Below are positions 44,531 through 53,911 of a stretch of DNA of 64,000 nt, in pieces. Origin of the DNA: Haladaptatus caseinilyticus. Its GTDB lineage: Archaea > Halobacteriota > Halobacteria > Halobacteriales > Haladaptataceae. Below the pieces are notes generated by a model that had not been told where the DNA came from, made no database searches, and worked only from the letters and a program-made list of their open reading frames with translations. A program made the position numbers and the translations under genes. Every line of letters begins with the position of its first letter. Position 1 is the stretch's first letter. The stretch lies in NCBI RefSeq assembly GCF_026248685.1, contig NZ_CP111037.1, positions 62,001 to 126,000 of the forward strand, in the 5' to 3' direction.

Positions 44531-46005
44531 TCGGTCTTCTCCGACGGCCGAACGATCGGTTTCGGATAGTCCTCACCGATAACGACCCCGTACCGATTCT
44601 GCTCGGCGGGGCTGAGATTCCACGGTTCATGTGCTTGTTCAGGCGGGATGCCGTCCAGTTCCGGTAGCCAGTATTTGACGTATGCTGCGTCGGGGTCGTA
44701 CCGTTCCGCCTGCCAGACGATATCGAACGAACGGTTCCGCGAATCGTTTCCGACACCCGCGATGTACGCCCAGTTGCCGTAGTTGCTGGCCGGATCGTAA
44801 TCTACGAGGTGGGTTTCGAAATACGCCGCGCCCCTTCGCCAATCGATTCCGAGGTCGTTCGCAAGAAAGCTGGCGACGTTCTGGCGACCGCGATTCGACA
44901 TGAAACCCGATTCGTTCAGTTCTCGCATGTTCGCATCCACGAACGGAATCCCGGTTCCACCGCGCTTCCATCGTTCGAGCGCGCTTTCCGCATCTTCGTC
45001 GCCGCCTTCTCGATCATCCCTCCAGTCGATATCCCGCCGTCGAATCCCCCCCTGCTCGAACAGCTTGCTCCCGTGTTTTGCGAACTGAAACTGAAAGAAA
45101 TCCCGCCATAGTAGCTCGAAGAAGAGCCAGTAGGTCGATTCGTTTTCGACTCGTTCACGTTCGTACCGTTTGACGGCTTCGTACACCGTCCGGGGGGACA
45201 AACAGCCCAAATTGAGCCACGGCGATAGTTTCGAGGAATAGTCCGAACCCAACAGTCCGTTCCGTGTTTTCTTATATTCCCTAAGGCGGTCGCGTTCCCA
45301 GACGTACCGTTCGAGTCGATCGAGTCCCGCCGTCTCCCCGCCCTCGAAATCGAGGACCGCGCGCTCGTCCGGCGTCGAACTATCGACACCGAGGTCGGTA
45401 AGCGTCGGGATCGTGCCCGTTTCGAGGCCCCCCGAGGGAAACGTCGGGCTCGGTGGAAGTGTCGGCGGTTCGACCGTCGGTCGAACCGCCGCGTTCGAAC
45501 CCTCGACCCCCTTTCGAAAGGCCGTAAACGTGTCCTCGATTTCGTTGACTGCGACCGGCAAGTCATCGGGGTGGTAGAGCGTGTGTCCCGGAAACGATTC
45601 GATCTCGATGCCTGGTGTCGCCTCGCTCGCCCGATCGGCTACAGCTCGTTCGACGGCGATTTCCTCTACCGTCGGATAGGTGTGGAAATACACCGCGCTC
45701 GCGTCGATTTCGGCGGCCAGCGTCGGTACGACCGATTCCGGCGTTCCGTGACGGACGACCAATTCCGACCCCATCTCGCGGAGTGAAGTTCGAAGGTCCT
45801 CAACGCTCTCCCGAATGAATCGCGCGCGGTGGTGCCCGGTTTTCTCGTAGCGAAACGATCGCTTCCCGCCATACTCGCGTGAACTGAACGACCGAGGGTC
45901 GAAACAGAACACACAGAGCAGTTGCTCGCTTTCGCTCGCAACTGTCAACGCGTGGTTGTCACGGAAACGAAGGTCGTTCCGAAACCAGACGATGGCCGTT
46001 TTCAT
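44527..46005 (-). CDS. cryptochrome-DASH / class I photolyase family protein
   Basis: 492 aa. N-terminal antenna domain VWFRNDLRFRDNHAL, then FAD domain: WLFFELLWRDFFQFQFAKHG, VDANMRELNESGFMSNRGRQNVASFLANDLGIDWR, NYGNWAYIAGVGND. The SRGRQxxASFLxxDLxxDWR block and the NYGNWxYxAGVGND segment mark the DASH group, which repairs CPDs in single-stranded DNA or loops. A Pro-rich linker (PTVEPPTLPPSP) joins the domains and its coding DNA contains a 13-bp inverted repeat. Its stop overlaps that of the opposite photolyase. Confidence 0.92.
   Translation of the reverse strand: MKTAIVWFRNDLRFRDNHALTVASESEQLLCVFCFDPRSFSSREYGGKRSFRYEKTGHHRARFIRESVEDLRTSLREMGSELVVRHGTPESVVPTLAAEIDASAVYFHTYPTVEEIAVERAVADRASEATPGIEIESFPGHTLYHPDDLPVAVNEIEDTFTAFRKGVEGSNAAVRPTVEPPTLPPSPTFPSGGLETGTIPTLTDLGVDSSTPDERAVLDFEGGETAGLDRLERYVWERDRLREYKKTRNGLLGSDYSSKLSPWLNLGCLSPRTVYEAVKRYERERVENESTYWLFFELLWRDFFQFQFAKHGSKLFEQGGIRRRDIDWRDDREGGDEDAESALERWKRGGTGIPFVDANMRELNESGFMSNRGRQNVASFLANDLGIDWRRGAAYFETHLVDYDPASNYGNWAYIAGVGNDSRNRSFDIVWQAERYDPDAAYVKYWLPELDGIPPEQAHEPWNLSPAEQNRYGVVIGEDYPKPIVRPSEKTD
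45463..45491. repeat. 13-bp perfect inverted repeat inside the DASH photolyase gene
   Basis: CGGCGGTTCGACC (45463-45475), loop GTC, GGTCGAACCGCCG (45479-45491). It encodes the start of the Pro-rich interdomain linker. Structural only as far as can be seen. Confidence 0.75.
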
Positions 46006-46008
46006 ACA

Positions 46009-46800
46009 TCAAACTCGGTCCCCGAGCACTTCCCCTATCTGCCCAACAGAGTCGAGGATATAGTCCGGTCGAATCTCGGAATCTTCGAGATCGTCCGGTG
46101 TCGCCACTCCCGAGTGGACGAGCACGGTCGTCGCGCCGATGTGTTCGCCGAGCGCGATGTCCGTATCCAGTCGGTCGCCGATGACGAGGCAGTCTTCCGC
46201 CTGAACCCCCAGGCGTTCAAGCGCAGCTGCTCCTGCTTCCGGTGCTGGCTTGCCCAGTACGTGGTCGGGGTCTCTCCCGGCGACACCTGCGATGGCGTTA
46301 ATGATCGCTCCGGAACCCGGAACGAGACGTTCGGGGGTTGGAATCGTCACGTCCGGGTCAGTGCCGACGAACGGGGACCCATCTTCGAGCGCCCAGAGCG
46401 CGCGAGTGAGTTCCTCGTAATCGAACTCGCGGTCGATAGAGCCGACGACGACCTCCCCTACGTCGGGGTCGTCCCGAACCGTGAACCCGCGTTCGCACAG
46501 GAGGTCGCGAAGATACGGCTCGCCGACGACGAACAGGTCGCGCTCCTCGTATTCGGTTTCGAGGAACTCCGCCGTGACAAGTGCCGAGGTAAGTACCTGT
46601 TCGGCATCGATTCCGATATCGTGCGCACCGAGTCGCTCGACGTAGTGTTCGGGGGGACGTGTCGGATTGTTCGAAAAGAAGAGGAGGTCGATTTCGTTTT
46701 CGCGAAGCGTGTTTACTCCGTCCTTCGCTCCGGGCAGGAGGTCGTCACCCCGAACGAGTGTTCCGTCCACGTCCACGATTGCACCGCGACAGATGCTCAT
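46009..46800 (-). CDS. HAD-IIA family phosphatase (NagD/AraL-like)
   Basis: 263 aa from ATG 46800 (MSICRGAIVDVDGTLVRGDD). Motif I DVDGTL (about 10-15), motif II FFSNNPTR, C2 cap, Lys in LGKPAPE, and motif IV IGDRLDTDIALG. This is the NagD / 4-nitrophenylphosphatase subgroup, a cytoplasmic sugar- or nucleotide-phosphate phosphatase. Longer in-frame starts run into unrelated upstream sequence. It is adjacent to the DASH photolyase (3-nt gap, same direction), so they may be co-transcribed. Confidence 0.9.
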   Translation of the reverse strand: MSICRGAIVDVDGTLVRGDDLLPGAKDGVNTLRENEIDLLFFSNNPTRPPEHYVERLGAHDIGIDAEQVLTSALVTAEFLETEYEERDLFVVGEPYLRDLLCERGFTVRDDPDVGEVVVGSIDREFDYEELTRALWALEDGSPFVGTDPDVTIPTPERLVPGSGAIINAIAGVAGRDPDHVLGKPAPEAGAAALERLGVQAEDCLVIGDRLDTDIALGEHIGATTVLVHSGVATPDDLEDSEIRPDYILDSVGQIGEVLGDRV

Positions 46801-46955
46801 AGCCGAACCAACGAACCGGAACGTGTTCAATCGACCGTCCGAACGTCGAACGTTCCAAAACGGTAGCATTTCGAGAGAGCGGGTCGCTGCTGCTGGGGAC
46901 GACCACCCTCTCATTGATGCTTGCTCCGAGAGTACTCTGTCATGGGGGAACACAA

Positions 46956-48419
46956 ATGGGATCACGTGACACAATCTGTGACGATAGTCCGACATCCACC
47001 GTGACGCGGCGGGAATTCGCTCGACGGGCGGGTGCACTCGGTGGAATCGGCGCGGTCGGTGGCTACACATCCATCGATCGTGCTCGGGGCGGGACGACGG
47101 TTCAGTGGGCCTCGAACAGTGATTTCTGGGAACTCACGGAGACGTTTCAGCACGCGCTTTGGGAGGCTGGGTTAGATCGAAACATCTCGCTCGAAATCAT
47201 CCCCGGGCCGGCAGAAACGAACGAGGTTCAACAACAGTACACGCGGTGGCTGTCGGCCAATCTGTCCGAGCCGGACCTCCTCATGACCGATAGCGGGTGG
47301 ACGCTCGACTTCATCATCCAGCGACAACTGCTCAACCTAACTGAACACCTTCCTGAGGAACTGTTACGACGGATCGAGTCGACGTATTTCCGAACGAGCT
47401 TATCGACGGCCGAGGGACCAAGCGGTGATCTCTACGCTGTGCCACTCTACCCCGACTTTCCGACGATCCTGTATCGAAAAGACCTGGTCGAAGAGGCAGG
47501 GTACGACCCCGACGGGGAGGACTGGGCGACGGATACGATCGAATGGAAGCGGTTTTCCAGGGTGACACGGAACGTACTCGACCGAAATGCGGACGTTCCG
47601 TATGGATTTACGTTCCAAGGAAGCCAATACGAGGGTCTCCCGTGTTGTGACTTCAACGAATTCATGACGAGTTGGGGCGGTGCGTATTTCGGTGGCCGAA
47701 AATATCTCTTCGGACCAGTCGGAAAGCGCCCGGTTACGGTGAATTCACAACCCACGGTGGATTCGATTCGAATGATTCGGACGTTCCTGTACGGCCAGGA
47801 CGACGAATCGGCTCTCGACGGATACGCGGGCGAAATCGTACCTCGAGCGGTTTTATCCTGGATAGAGGATACATCCCTCGCACCGTTTCTCAACGGTGAT
47901 GCAGTGATGCACCGAAATTGGCCGTACGCGATCCTCAGTGCCGGTGCCGATAGCGCGTTCGGTACCGACTTGGGTGTCATGCCGATTCCGTATGCCGTAA
48001 CCGCACAACAGGCGAAATACCCCGGAACAGGTGGACCGACTGCCTCGCTCGGGGGATGGCACGTCGCCGTCAACCCAAACACGAACAAGTTAGACGAGAC
48101 ACTACAGGTGCTCGAAGCGATGACGCAGGAGTCGTTTCAGCTGACTCTCCTTCGGAATTTGGGGTTGTTACCGCCAAACCGGACGCTCTTTGACTCCTCG
48201 CGGGCGAAACAGGTGCCGGTGATGGGACGGTATTTGGATTCGCTTCGCGTCGCGGGCGAAAACGCGATACCACGCCCTGTAACGATCGCGTGGGTCCAGG
48301 AGTCGGAGAAGATCGCCCAGAACGTCTTCTCCGCGTATTCCGGCGTCCTCTCCCCGGAACGGGCGATGTCGGAGCTAGAATCCCAAATCCGACTCATCGA
48401 GAATTACAACGAACTATAA
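46956..48419 (+). CDS. Tat-exported extracellular solute-binding protein, orphan
   Basis: 487 aa from ATG 46956. Tat signal TRREFARRAGALGGIGAVGG; no lipobox Cys follows. The body is an ABC family-1 (sugar-type) binding protein: LLMTDSGWTLDFIIQRQLLNLTEHL, GDLYAVPLYPDFPTILYRKDLVEEAGYD, AVMHRNWPYAILSAG, GGWHVAVNPNTNKLDETLQVLEAM. Permeases and ATPase are not adjacent; the next gene is a potassium channel. It captures a sugar or glycoside outside the cell and must use a transporter encoded elsewhere. Confidence 0.85.
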   Translation: MGSRDTICDDSPTSTVTRREFARRAGALGGIGAVGGYTSIDRARGGTTVQWASNSDFWELTETFQHALWEAGLDRNISLEIIPGPAETNEVQQQYTRWLSANLSEPDLLMTDSGWTLDFIIQRQLLNLTEHLPEELLRRIESTYFRTSLSTAEGPSGDLYAVPLYPDFPTILYRKDLVEEAGYDPDGEDWATDTIEWKRFSRVTRNVLDRNADVPYGFTFQGSQYEGLPCCDFNEFMTSWGGAYFGGRKYLFGPVGKRPVTVNSQPTVDSIRMIRTFLYGQDDESALDGYAGEIVPRAVLSWIEDTSLAPFLNGDAVMHRNWPYAILSAGADSAFGTDLGVMPIPYAVTAQQAKYPGTGGPTASLGGWHVAVNPNTNKLDETLQVLEAMTQESFQLTLLRNLGLLPPNRTLFDSSRAKQVPVMGRYLDSLRVAGENAIPRPVTIAWVQESEKIAQNVFSAYSGVLSPERAMSELESQIRLIENYNEL

Positions 48420-48550
48420 ATATTGCTCACCTTTTGAGTCCGGGACGGCCGAGCGGGACTGAATGTGCTCGACACTCCTACCGACGTTCTTTTCGAGATT
48501 GCTCGCGGACGGCAGAATAAAGACGACAGGATGACAGAGGAAAAACGAGG

Positions 48551-50185
48551 ATGAAACGACAACGACGGCGAGCGCTGCTCTATATTGCTGCATTCATCAC
48601 GGTTCTCGTCGTGTACACGTTCGTCTACTCGTGGGCGATGCAGACGTTCGAAGGCGTTGACCGGAGCTTTCTCGAAGCGTTCGGTATCGTCATCGAGACG
48701 TTTACCACGACCGGATACGGGACGGACTCGATCTACTGGGATTCGATGGAGATGCAGATTCTCGTCATCATCATGCAGATGACGGGCGTCGTGCTCATCT
48801 TCATGGCTTTACCCCTGTTCGTGGCCCCATGGATTCAGGAAGCGATACGTGCGAGTCCACCCACGTCGATGGACGAATTGGACGGTCACGTCGTCATCTG
48901 TGGTTACTCGCCGCGGGCGGAGACGCTCATCGACGAACTTCGGTCGTGGGATCGAAACTACGTCGTCGTCGTCAGCGACCGTGAGGAAGCACTCGACCTG
49001 TACGAGGCGAACGTCAACGTCGTTCACGGTGACCCGGAATCGGCGGAGGTTCTGGAAAAAGTACACGTAGGCAGTGCGGACACCATCATCGCGGACGCGA
49101 CCGACGAACAGAACGCCAGTATCGCGCTCGCTGTTCGGGAAGTTTCGAACGACGTACAAGTTATCAGTCTCGTCGAAGATGCCGACCTGACGAACTACCT
49201 TAAATACGCCGGCGCGGATCAAGTGTTTTCGCCACGGCGTCTTCTCGGTCACAGTCTCGCCGAAAAAGTGACCGCGTCAGTGACGACCGACCTCGGCGAA
49301 ACGGTCACTATCGGTGAGGATTTCGAAATCGTCGAGCTGTCCATCCAAGACGGGAGCAAGGTCGCAGGCGCAAAACTCGCGGAGAGCGGTATTCGGGAGC
49401 GAACCGGAGCGAGTATCATCGGTCTCTGGCGGCGTGGGGAGTTTCAGAGTTCGCCATCTCCGGACACCACCTTGGACGAGAGCACGATCCTGCTCGTTGC
49501 AGGCCGGGAGAAACAACTGGAACGGCTAAAGGAGATGACGCTCTCGGACGGACACGGGTCCGCTCGCAGGTCGGTCATCGTCGCGGGATACGGGGAGGTC
49601 GGCTCGACGGTAGAAGAGGAGATGCAATCGACAGCTATGGGTACTGTCGTCGTCGATATCGAAGATAAGCCCGGCGTTAACGTCGTCGGCGACGTAACTG
49701 ACGAGGGGGTTTTACGCGAGGCTGGTGTCGAGCACGCGAACGCACTCATTCTCGCACTCGGTGACGATACGACGACGATCTTTGCGACCCTCGTCGCGCG
49801 CGAACTCGCACCCGGTGTCGAAATCGTCGCACGGGCGAACGAGACCGACAACATCGGCAAACTGTACAGTGCAGGTGCCGATTACGTTCTCGCGCTCGAA
49901 ACTGTTAGTGGTCGGATGCTCGCTTCGACGATCTTAGACGAGGAGGAAGTCATTTCGCCGGACAAACAGGTCGAAATCGTTCGAACGACCGCACCTCGAC
50001 TCTCGGGACAGGACCTCAAGGATGCAGCAATCCGTTCACGAACGGGATGTACCGTTATCGCAGTCGAACGAAACGGCGATGTTATCACCGACCTCGGTCC
50101 TGAGTTCACGATTCGACGAGACGACCAACTCATCATCGCCGGAACCGACGACGACACGAACGAGTTCGCCGAGATCGCTCAGTAG
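48551..50185 (+). CDS. potassium channel with two RCK domains
   Basis: 544 aa. Two TM helices flank a pore with the filter TTTGYGTD (about 52-59). RCK/TrkA-N 1 starts at GHVVICGYSPRAETLIDEL (about 113), with TrkA-C near 240; a second TrkA-N starts at SVIVAGYGEVGSTVEEEM (about 340), with TrkA-C to the end. Two in-frame RCK units per subunit means a tetramer would hold eight, like a ready-made gating ring. This is a K+ channel gated by NAD(H), nucleotides or Ca. GAGG before the ATG is a good ribosome site. Confidence 0.9.
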   Translation: MKRQRRRALLYIAAFITVLVVYTFVYSWAMQTFEGVDRSFLEAFGIVIETFTTTGYGTDSIYWDSMEMQILVIIMQMTGVVLIFMALPLFVAPWIQEAIRASPPTSMDELDGHVVICGYSPRAETLIDELRSWDRNYVVVVSDREEALDLYEANVNVVHGDPESAEVLEKVHVGSADTIIADATDEQNASIALAVREVSNDVQVISLVEDADLTNYLKYAGADQVFSPRRLLGHSLAEKVTASVTTDLGETVTIGEDFEIVELSIQDGSKVAGAKLAESGIRERTGASIIGLWRRGEFQSSPSPDTTLDESTILLVAGREKQLERLKEMTLSDGHGSARRSVIVAGYGEVGSTVEEEMQSTAMGTVVVDIEDKPGVNVVGDVTDEGVLREAGVEHANALILALGDDTTTIFATLVARELAPGVEIVARANETDNIGKLYSAGADYVLALETVSGRMLASTILDEEEVISPDKQVEIVRTTAPRLSGQDLKDAAIRSRTGCTVIAVERNGDVITDLGPEFTIRRDDQLIIAGTDDDTNEFAEIAQ

Positions 50186-50255
50186 GGGTGCGCCGACTTT
50201 CTACTTCGTTCCGGCTCACCGCTGACTTGTTTTCGACTCCGATCCGACTTCGTCT

Positions 50256-51725
50256 TTATACGAACGAGGTGGCCACCCACCACGTTAGGAACGCCTCGAT
50301 AAACGCCGCGACGATGAACACCGGGAGTAGTCCCAGCAGGATGTAGTACGCCCGAACGAGTTCCGCTGCGAGACCAGGTGCTCCCGTGGAGCCGCGAACG
50401 TACGACCATGAGACGCCGCCGAGGTGAAGGCCGAGCGCGCCCGCGACCGCTAACGCGGGTATTTCGATGATCCCGTGTGGTGCGATGAGGGCGATTGCAA
50501 GCGTCGTGTCGGGAAGCAACCCGACGACACCGCCGACGATGAGACCGTTGAACAGAAGCGTGACGACGGCTGGGATACCGAATACGAGCCCGGCAAACGC
50601 CGCTGAGATGGCGACTAACCAATTGTTGACCGTCAACGTGACGAACGCTCCGAAGGGGACCGACCCGAACACGTTTTTTGAAACATCTGTCTGAAGGGTG
50701 GTGAGCGCAAACGGACTTGTCGTCACCCAGCCGCCGACGATTCCGCCCGCGAAGAGACCGCTCGCGATAAGGACGAGTTCGAACCGACCGAATACGAACG
50801 ACGTAAGCTCGGTGAGTCCACGGCCGAATGCGCCCCGAATCGACCCGCGTGGTTCGGGTTCGAGCGGCGAATCGTCGAGATAGAGCGCCGTTTTCAGGAG
50901 GCTGAGGGTCGGAAACAGGCCGAACGCGAGAACGATTCCGAGAACCCGACTGACGCCGAGGAATTGGAAGAGGACCGAAACGAACCCGAGCATCCCGAAG
51001 AGACCGATGACGACGACGAGATACGCCGCGACACGGGCCTTGTTGTTCCAGCCGAAACGCGCACTTCGGCGGATTCCAGCGCGTACTCCCACGCCATCGA
51101 TGACGATTGCCTGCGGGACGAACAAAAAGAGGAGATTGACGACCAACAACACCGGGGTTAGCAACAGAAATACGAGAAGTGACAATAGAACAGTCGCCGG
51201 TGTGAACTCCCCGGCGAGGATTGCTGGGAGAGCGCTCGGAAGCAACAGTAGAAGGGTGGCGGTCATACGAACCATGGACAGTTTGAGGAACGTCCACGAG
51301 TCCTCGCGGGCACCGGTAACTCCTGCTGCAATCGCAGTCTCGTTTCGGAGGGCGGCCGTCGCCGTGTGGACCTGCGCCGCTTCCGCGATGGCGCGAGCGA
51401 CGAAGAAAACGACGATAGCACCGACTACCGAGAGGAGAAGGGTCAGGGTTATTTCGGGCGTGAACAGCTTTGTCATCGCGTCCCCGAGCCGTTCCATTTC
51501 GGCGTTGCTCAAGTCCGATTGGCTGAAATCGATACTCCGAATCGTACTAAAGATGGATCGGATTCGAGCCGTTCCGAGGAGTATGTAGGCCACTACGACC
51601 CCGACGATCGGTACCGTTTGTGCAACCATGCCAACGCTCGTTCCGGCGAGATAGATCGGAAGCACCGTCGCGGGGCGAGAGCGGAGCACCGACCATACCG
51701 ACGAACCGGCGTTGCCGAACTTCAT
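50256..51725 (-). CDS. SpoIIM-like (DUF95) multi-spanning membrane protein
   Basis: 489 aa with about 12 TM helices. The C-terminal third is SpoIIM-like: NNWLVAISAAFAGLVFGIPAVVTLLFNGLIVGGVVG, then APHGIIEIPALAVAGALGLHLG, the family's conserved H-G-x-x-E segment. The N-terminal two thirds form an extra membrane domain, as in other haloarchaeal members. SpoIIM works in engulfment in spore-formers; in archaea the role is unknown, possibly membrane remodelling. Confidence 0.85.
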   Translation of the reverse strand: MKFGNAGSSVWSVLRSRPATVLPIYLAGTSVGMVAQTVPIVGVVVAYILLGTARIRSIFSTIRSIDFSQSDLSNAEMERLGDAMTKLFTPEITLTLLLSVVGAIVVFFVARAIAEAAQVHTATAALRNETAIAAGVTGAREDSWTFLKLSMVRMTATLLLLLPSALPAILAGEFTPATVLLSLLVFLLLTPVLLVVNLLFLFVPQAIVIDGVGVRAGIRRSARFGWNNKARVAAYLVVVIGLFGMLGFVSVLFQFLGVSRVLGIVLAFGLFPTLSLLKTALYLDDSPLEPEPRGSIRGAFGRGLTELTSFVFGRFELVLIASGLFAGGIVGGWVTTSPFALTTLQTDVSKNVFGSVPFGAFVTLTVNNWLVAISAAFAGLVFGIPAVVTLLFNGLIVGGVVGLLPDTTLAIALIAPHGIIEIPALAVAGALGLHLGGVSWSYVRGSTGAPGLAAELVRAYYILLGLLPVFIVAAFIEAFLTWWVATSFV

Positions 51726-51766
51726 ACCACTACCGTTTCATTCGAGTAATATACATGTAGTGGCGC

Positions 51767-52594
51767 TCAGTCGTGTGATCGGTATTCGATAGTGAGAAAC
51801 TGCCGGCCGAACAGCCACATTTCGTGGCATGCCCTGATTCCATCGCCATCCGGAACGACACGAAACGTCTGCTGCATCGGGAGTGTGACGGAACCGATCG
51901 GTGTGACAAAATAGAGCCCTTCGTCACCCGTCTTCGTTTTCGTCGTCAGTTCGATCCCGTCCGACTCCCCGCCAAAATCGTACTGTCGAACGTGGAGAAC
52001 GGTGCTCAGGTTCGACCACGGGAGAGGTGCTGCGATGTTGACGTAGCGAGTTTCGTTCCGGACGTGACTCGCATAGGTGGCAACAAAAACGGCGGTATCC
52101 GACTCGTCCGTTCGAATCCACGCCCGTGTTTCGTCTCGCGGGTCGTCATCCACACTCACCGAAACGATTCGACTGCTGAGGGTACCTGTCGATGGTTCCG
52201 AGGGACTTGGAAGGTTGAACTGTTCGATGTGCCTCATGAGTCGAAGCGCAAGGGTCGCCCCGAGTCGAAATCCGCGATGCCATCGGACATGATAGCTGAG
52301 GTCGTACTCACCTGTTCGTTCGTAAAACCGCCGAACCGCTCGATGGACTGATTCGGGGTAAAAATCGTCTCGTGCATAAGCAGCCATATCGTCCATCTCA
52401 CCGGACGGATTTGCACCGGTCGTAACGTCGTGTTGTTCGAGATAATTCGCACCTACTCGACCGCGTGCGACGAGTGGGCTGAGCGGGACTTCACGAGTGT
52501 GTGCTACTGACTGTCTCAGTCGCCGGATTCCGACGATGAGCAGTACGAGCAATCCGACACTGCGCCATCGAAACTGACCCGTCGGAACGTGCAT
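51767..52594 (-). CDS. conserved haloarchaeal hypothetical protein
   Basis: 275 aa. One N-terminal hydrophobic helix (WRSVGLLVLLIVGIRRL), a helical region (FYPESVHRAVRRFYERTGEYDLSYHVRWHRGFRLGATLALRLMRHIEQFNLP), then a beta-rich half (TRAWIRTDESDTAVFVATYASH, YVNIAAPLPWSNLSTVLHVRQYDF) ending EYRSHD. Anchored in the membrane, most of it cytoplasmic or external. I recognise no family. Confidence 0.75.
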   Translation of the reverse strand: MHVPTGQFRWRSVGLLVLLIVGIRRLRQSVAHTREVPLSPLVARGRVGANYLEQHDVTTGANPSGEMDDMAAYARDDFYPESVHRAVRRFYERTGEYDLSYHVRWHRGFRLGATLALRLMRHIEQFNLPSPSEPSTGTLSSRIVSVSVDDDPRDETRAWIRTDESDTAVFVATYASHVRNETRYVNIAAPLPWSNLSTVLHVRQYDFGGESDGIELTTKTKTGDEGLYFVTPIGSVTLPMQQTFRVVPDGDGIRACHEMWLFGRQFLTIEYRSHD

Positions 52595-52683
52595 ACTACC
52601 CGATTAGTCAGCTCCGTATTTCAATTCATGCCTGTCCTTCCGGAGGGTTATTCGGGTCATAATAAAGTAATATGAGGTGTTTT

Positions 52684-52830
52684 ATGGAATTGATGATCGC
52701 CACAGAAACGAACGGGAACGAGCCGACCACGACCACGGTAACTCACGAGACCGAGGAGGAAACGCCGCGTCGTCGGTCGTTTTCCCTTCGCGCTCTCCTC
52801 CCCGGCCCGTACGTCCGGTACCCGAAATAA
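52684..52830 (+). CDS. small hydrophilic protein (48 aa)
   Basis: ATG 52684 opens MELMIATETNGNEPTTTT, then VTHETEEETPRRRSFSLRALLPGPYVRYPK and TAA at 52828-52830. Codon use is haloarchaeal and a TATA-like CATAATAAAG lies about 25 bp upstream. An in-frame ATG at 52672 would add four residues. Acidic first half, basic Pro-rich end; unknown. Confidence 0.45.
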   Translation: MELMIATETNGNEPTTTTVTHETEEETPRRRSFSLRALLPGPYVRYPK

Positions 52831-52886
52831 CGAACCTCCCGAGATTCTCCCTCGATCTTTTATATTATCCTACGGAACGACCGAAC

Positions 52887-53837
52887 ATGAACGTGAGACA
52901 GGTCATTCCCCGGGATGCTATTCCGAGTGTGAACGGCCCGGAATTCGGGTCGGCGTACGACGGAAACCCGGACGACCGAGTCGTCGTCTTCGAACCCGAA
53001 TCGGGGCCGGTGCGCGCCTATCCGGTTCGGTATCTACACTATCACGAAATCGTCAACGACGAACCGAACGGCCAACCGATCGCCGTGACGTGGTGTCCGC
53101 TTTGTGGCAGTGCCATCGTCTATTCGCGCGAAGCCAGCCAGGGAACGCTCGAGTTCGGGGTATCGGGAAAGCTCGCCGCCGACGACCTCGTCATGTACGA
53201 CCGCGAAACGGAAACGGAGTGGAAACAGTCGAGTGGCGAGGCGATCGCGGGTGAACTCCGTGGCGAATCGCTCGCCGTCCTCCCCGCCGCACTCATCACG
53301 TGGAACGAGTTCCGCGAGCGACACTCGGACGGTCTCGTTCTTCAGCCGCCCGGTGGCGAGAGCGAAGCGAGCGGTCCGGGCGACGACCCGGCACCCATCG
53401 ACTACGATGCTGAACCGTATCGGGCGTACTTCGAGCACGACGGATTCGGATTAGATGCCCATCGCGGCGGCGACTCCCGAGCGTGGAAGCGCGACGACAT
53501 CGACCCGAAAGCCGTCGTTCTCGGCCTCGAATCCGACGGCGATGCACTTGGGTTCCCACTGCCCCGTGTCGAAGATGCGGGTAACGTCGTGACGGCGAGT
53601 ATCGGTGAAATCGACGTCGTTGTATTTGCGGCGGATGGGATTCATGCCTTCGAACATCTCGGTTTCAATTTCGAGTACGAAGATGAGTTGTTCTTTCGTG
53701 CCGATGGGGTGCGCTGGCACGGTGCAAGTGGCGAGAGCGGCGGCGGCCGCCAGTTGACGAGACTCCCCGCGCGCCGACTGTTCGCGTTCGCATGGCAGGA
53801 CGACCACGGTGAGGACGGATTCTGGTCGCCCGAGTAA
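52887..53837 (+). CDS. DUF3179 domain-containing protein
   Basis: 316 aa from ATG 52887, where the family homology begins (VIPRDAIPSVNGPEFG). Typical blocks: VVVFEPESGPVRAYPVRYLHYHEIVNDEPNG, VTWCPLCGSAIVYSRE, FGVSGKLAADDLVMYDRETETEWKQ, and RRLFAFAWQDDHG. The CPLCGS motif, with two Cys, is the family's hallmark and may bind metal. No enzymatic function is established. It lies just upstream of MmgE/PrpD in the same direction. Confidence 0.9.
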   Translation: MNVRQVIPRDAIPSVNGPEFGSAYDGNPDDRVVVFEPESGPVRAYPVRYLHYHEIVNDEPNGQPIAVTWCPLCGSAIVYSREASQGTLEFGVSGKLAADDLVMYDRETETEWKQSSGEAIAGELRGESLAVLPAALITWNEFRERHSDGLVLQPPGGESEASGPGDDPAPIDYDAEPYRAYFEHDGFGLDAHRGGDSRAWKRDDIDPKAVVLGLESDGDALGFPLPRVEDAGNVVTASIGEIDVVVFAADGIHAFEHLGFNFEYEDELFFRADGVRWHGASGESGGGRQLTRLPARRLFAFAWQDDHGEDGFWSPE

Positions 53838-53911
53838 CGCCGACTTTCCGCGTCGAAACGCGATGAACGCCCGGGGGTGCTTTTGGTCGTGCCCGTCGTT
53901 ACCATCCCTGT

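Noticed and set aside
46801-47070. N-terminal extension of the HAD-IIA gene
   Set aside because: Would overlap the start of the solute-binding protein gene and precedes the conserved DVDGTL start; MSICRGAIVDVDGTL is the natural N-terminus.
52593-52886. Extension of the DUF3179 gene upstream
   Set aside because: The extra frame is Arg/His-rich and includes the promoter and a separate small ORF; homology begins at 52887.
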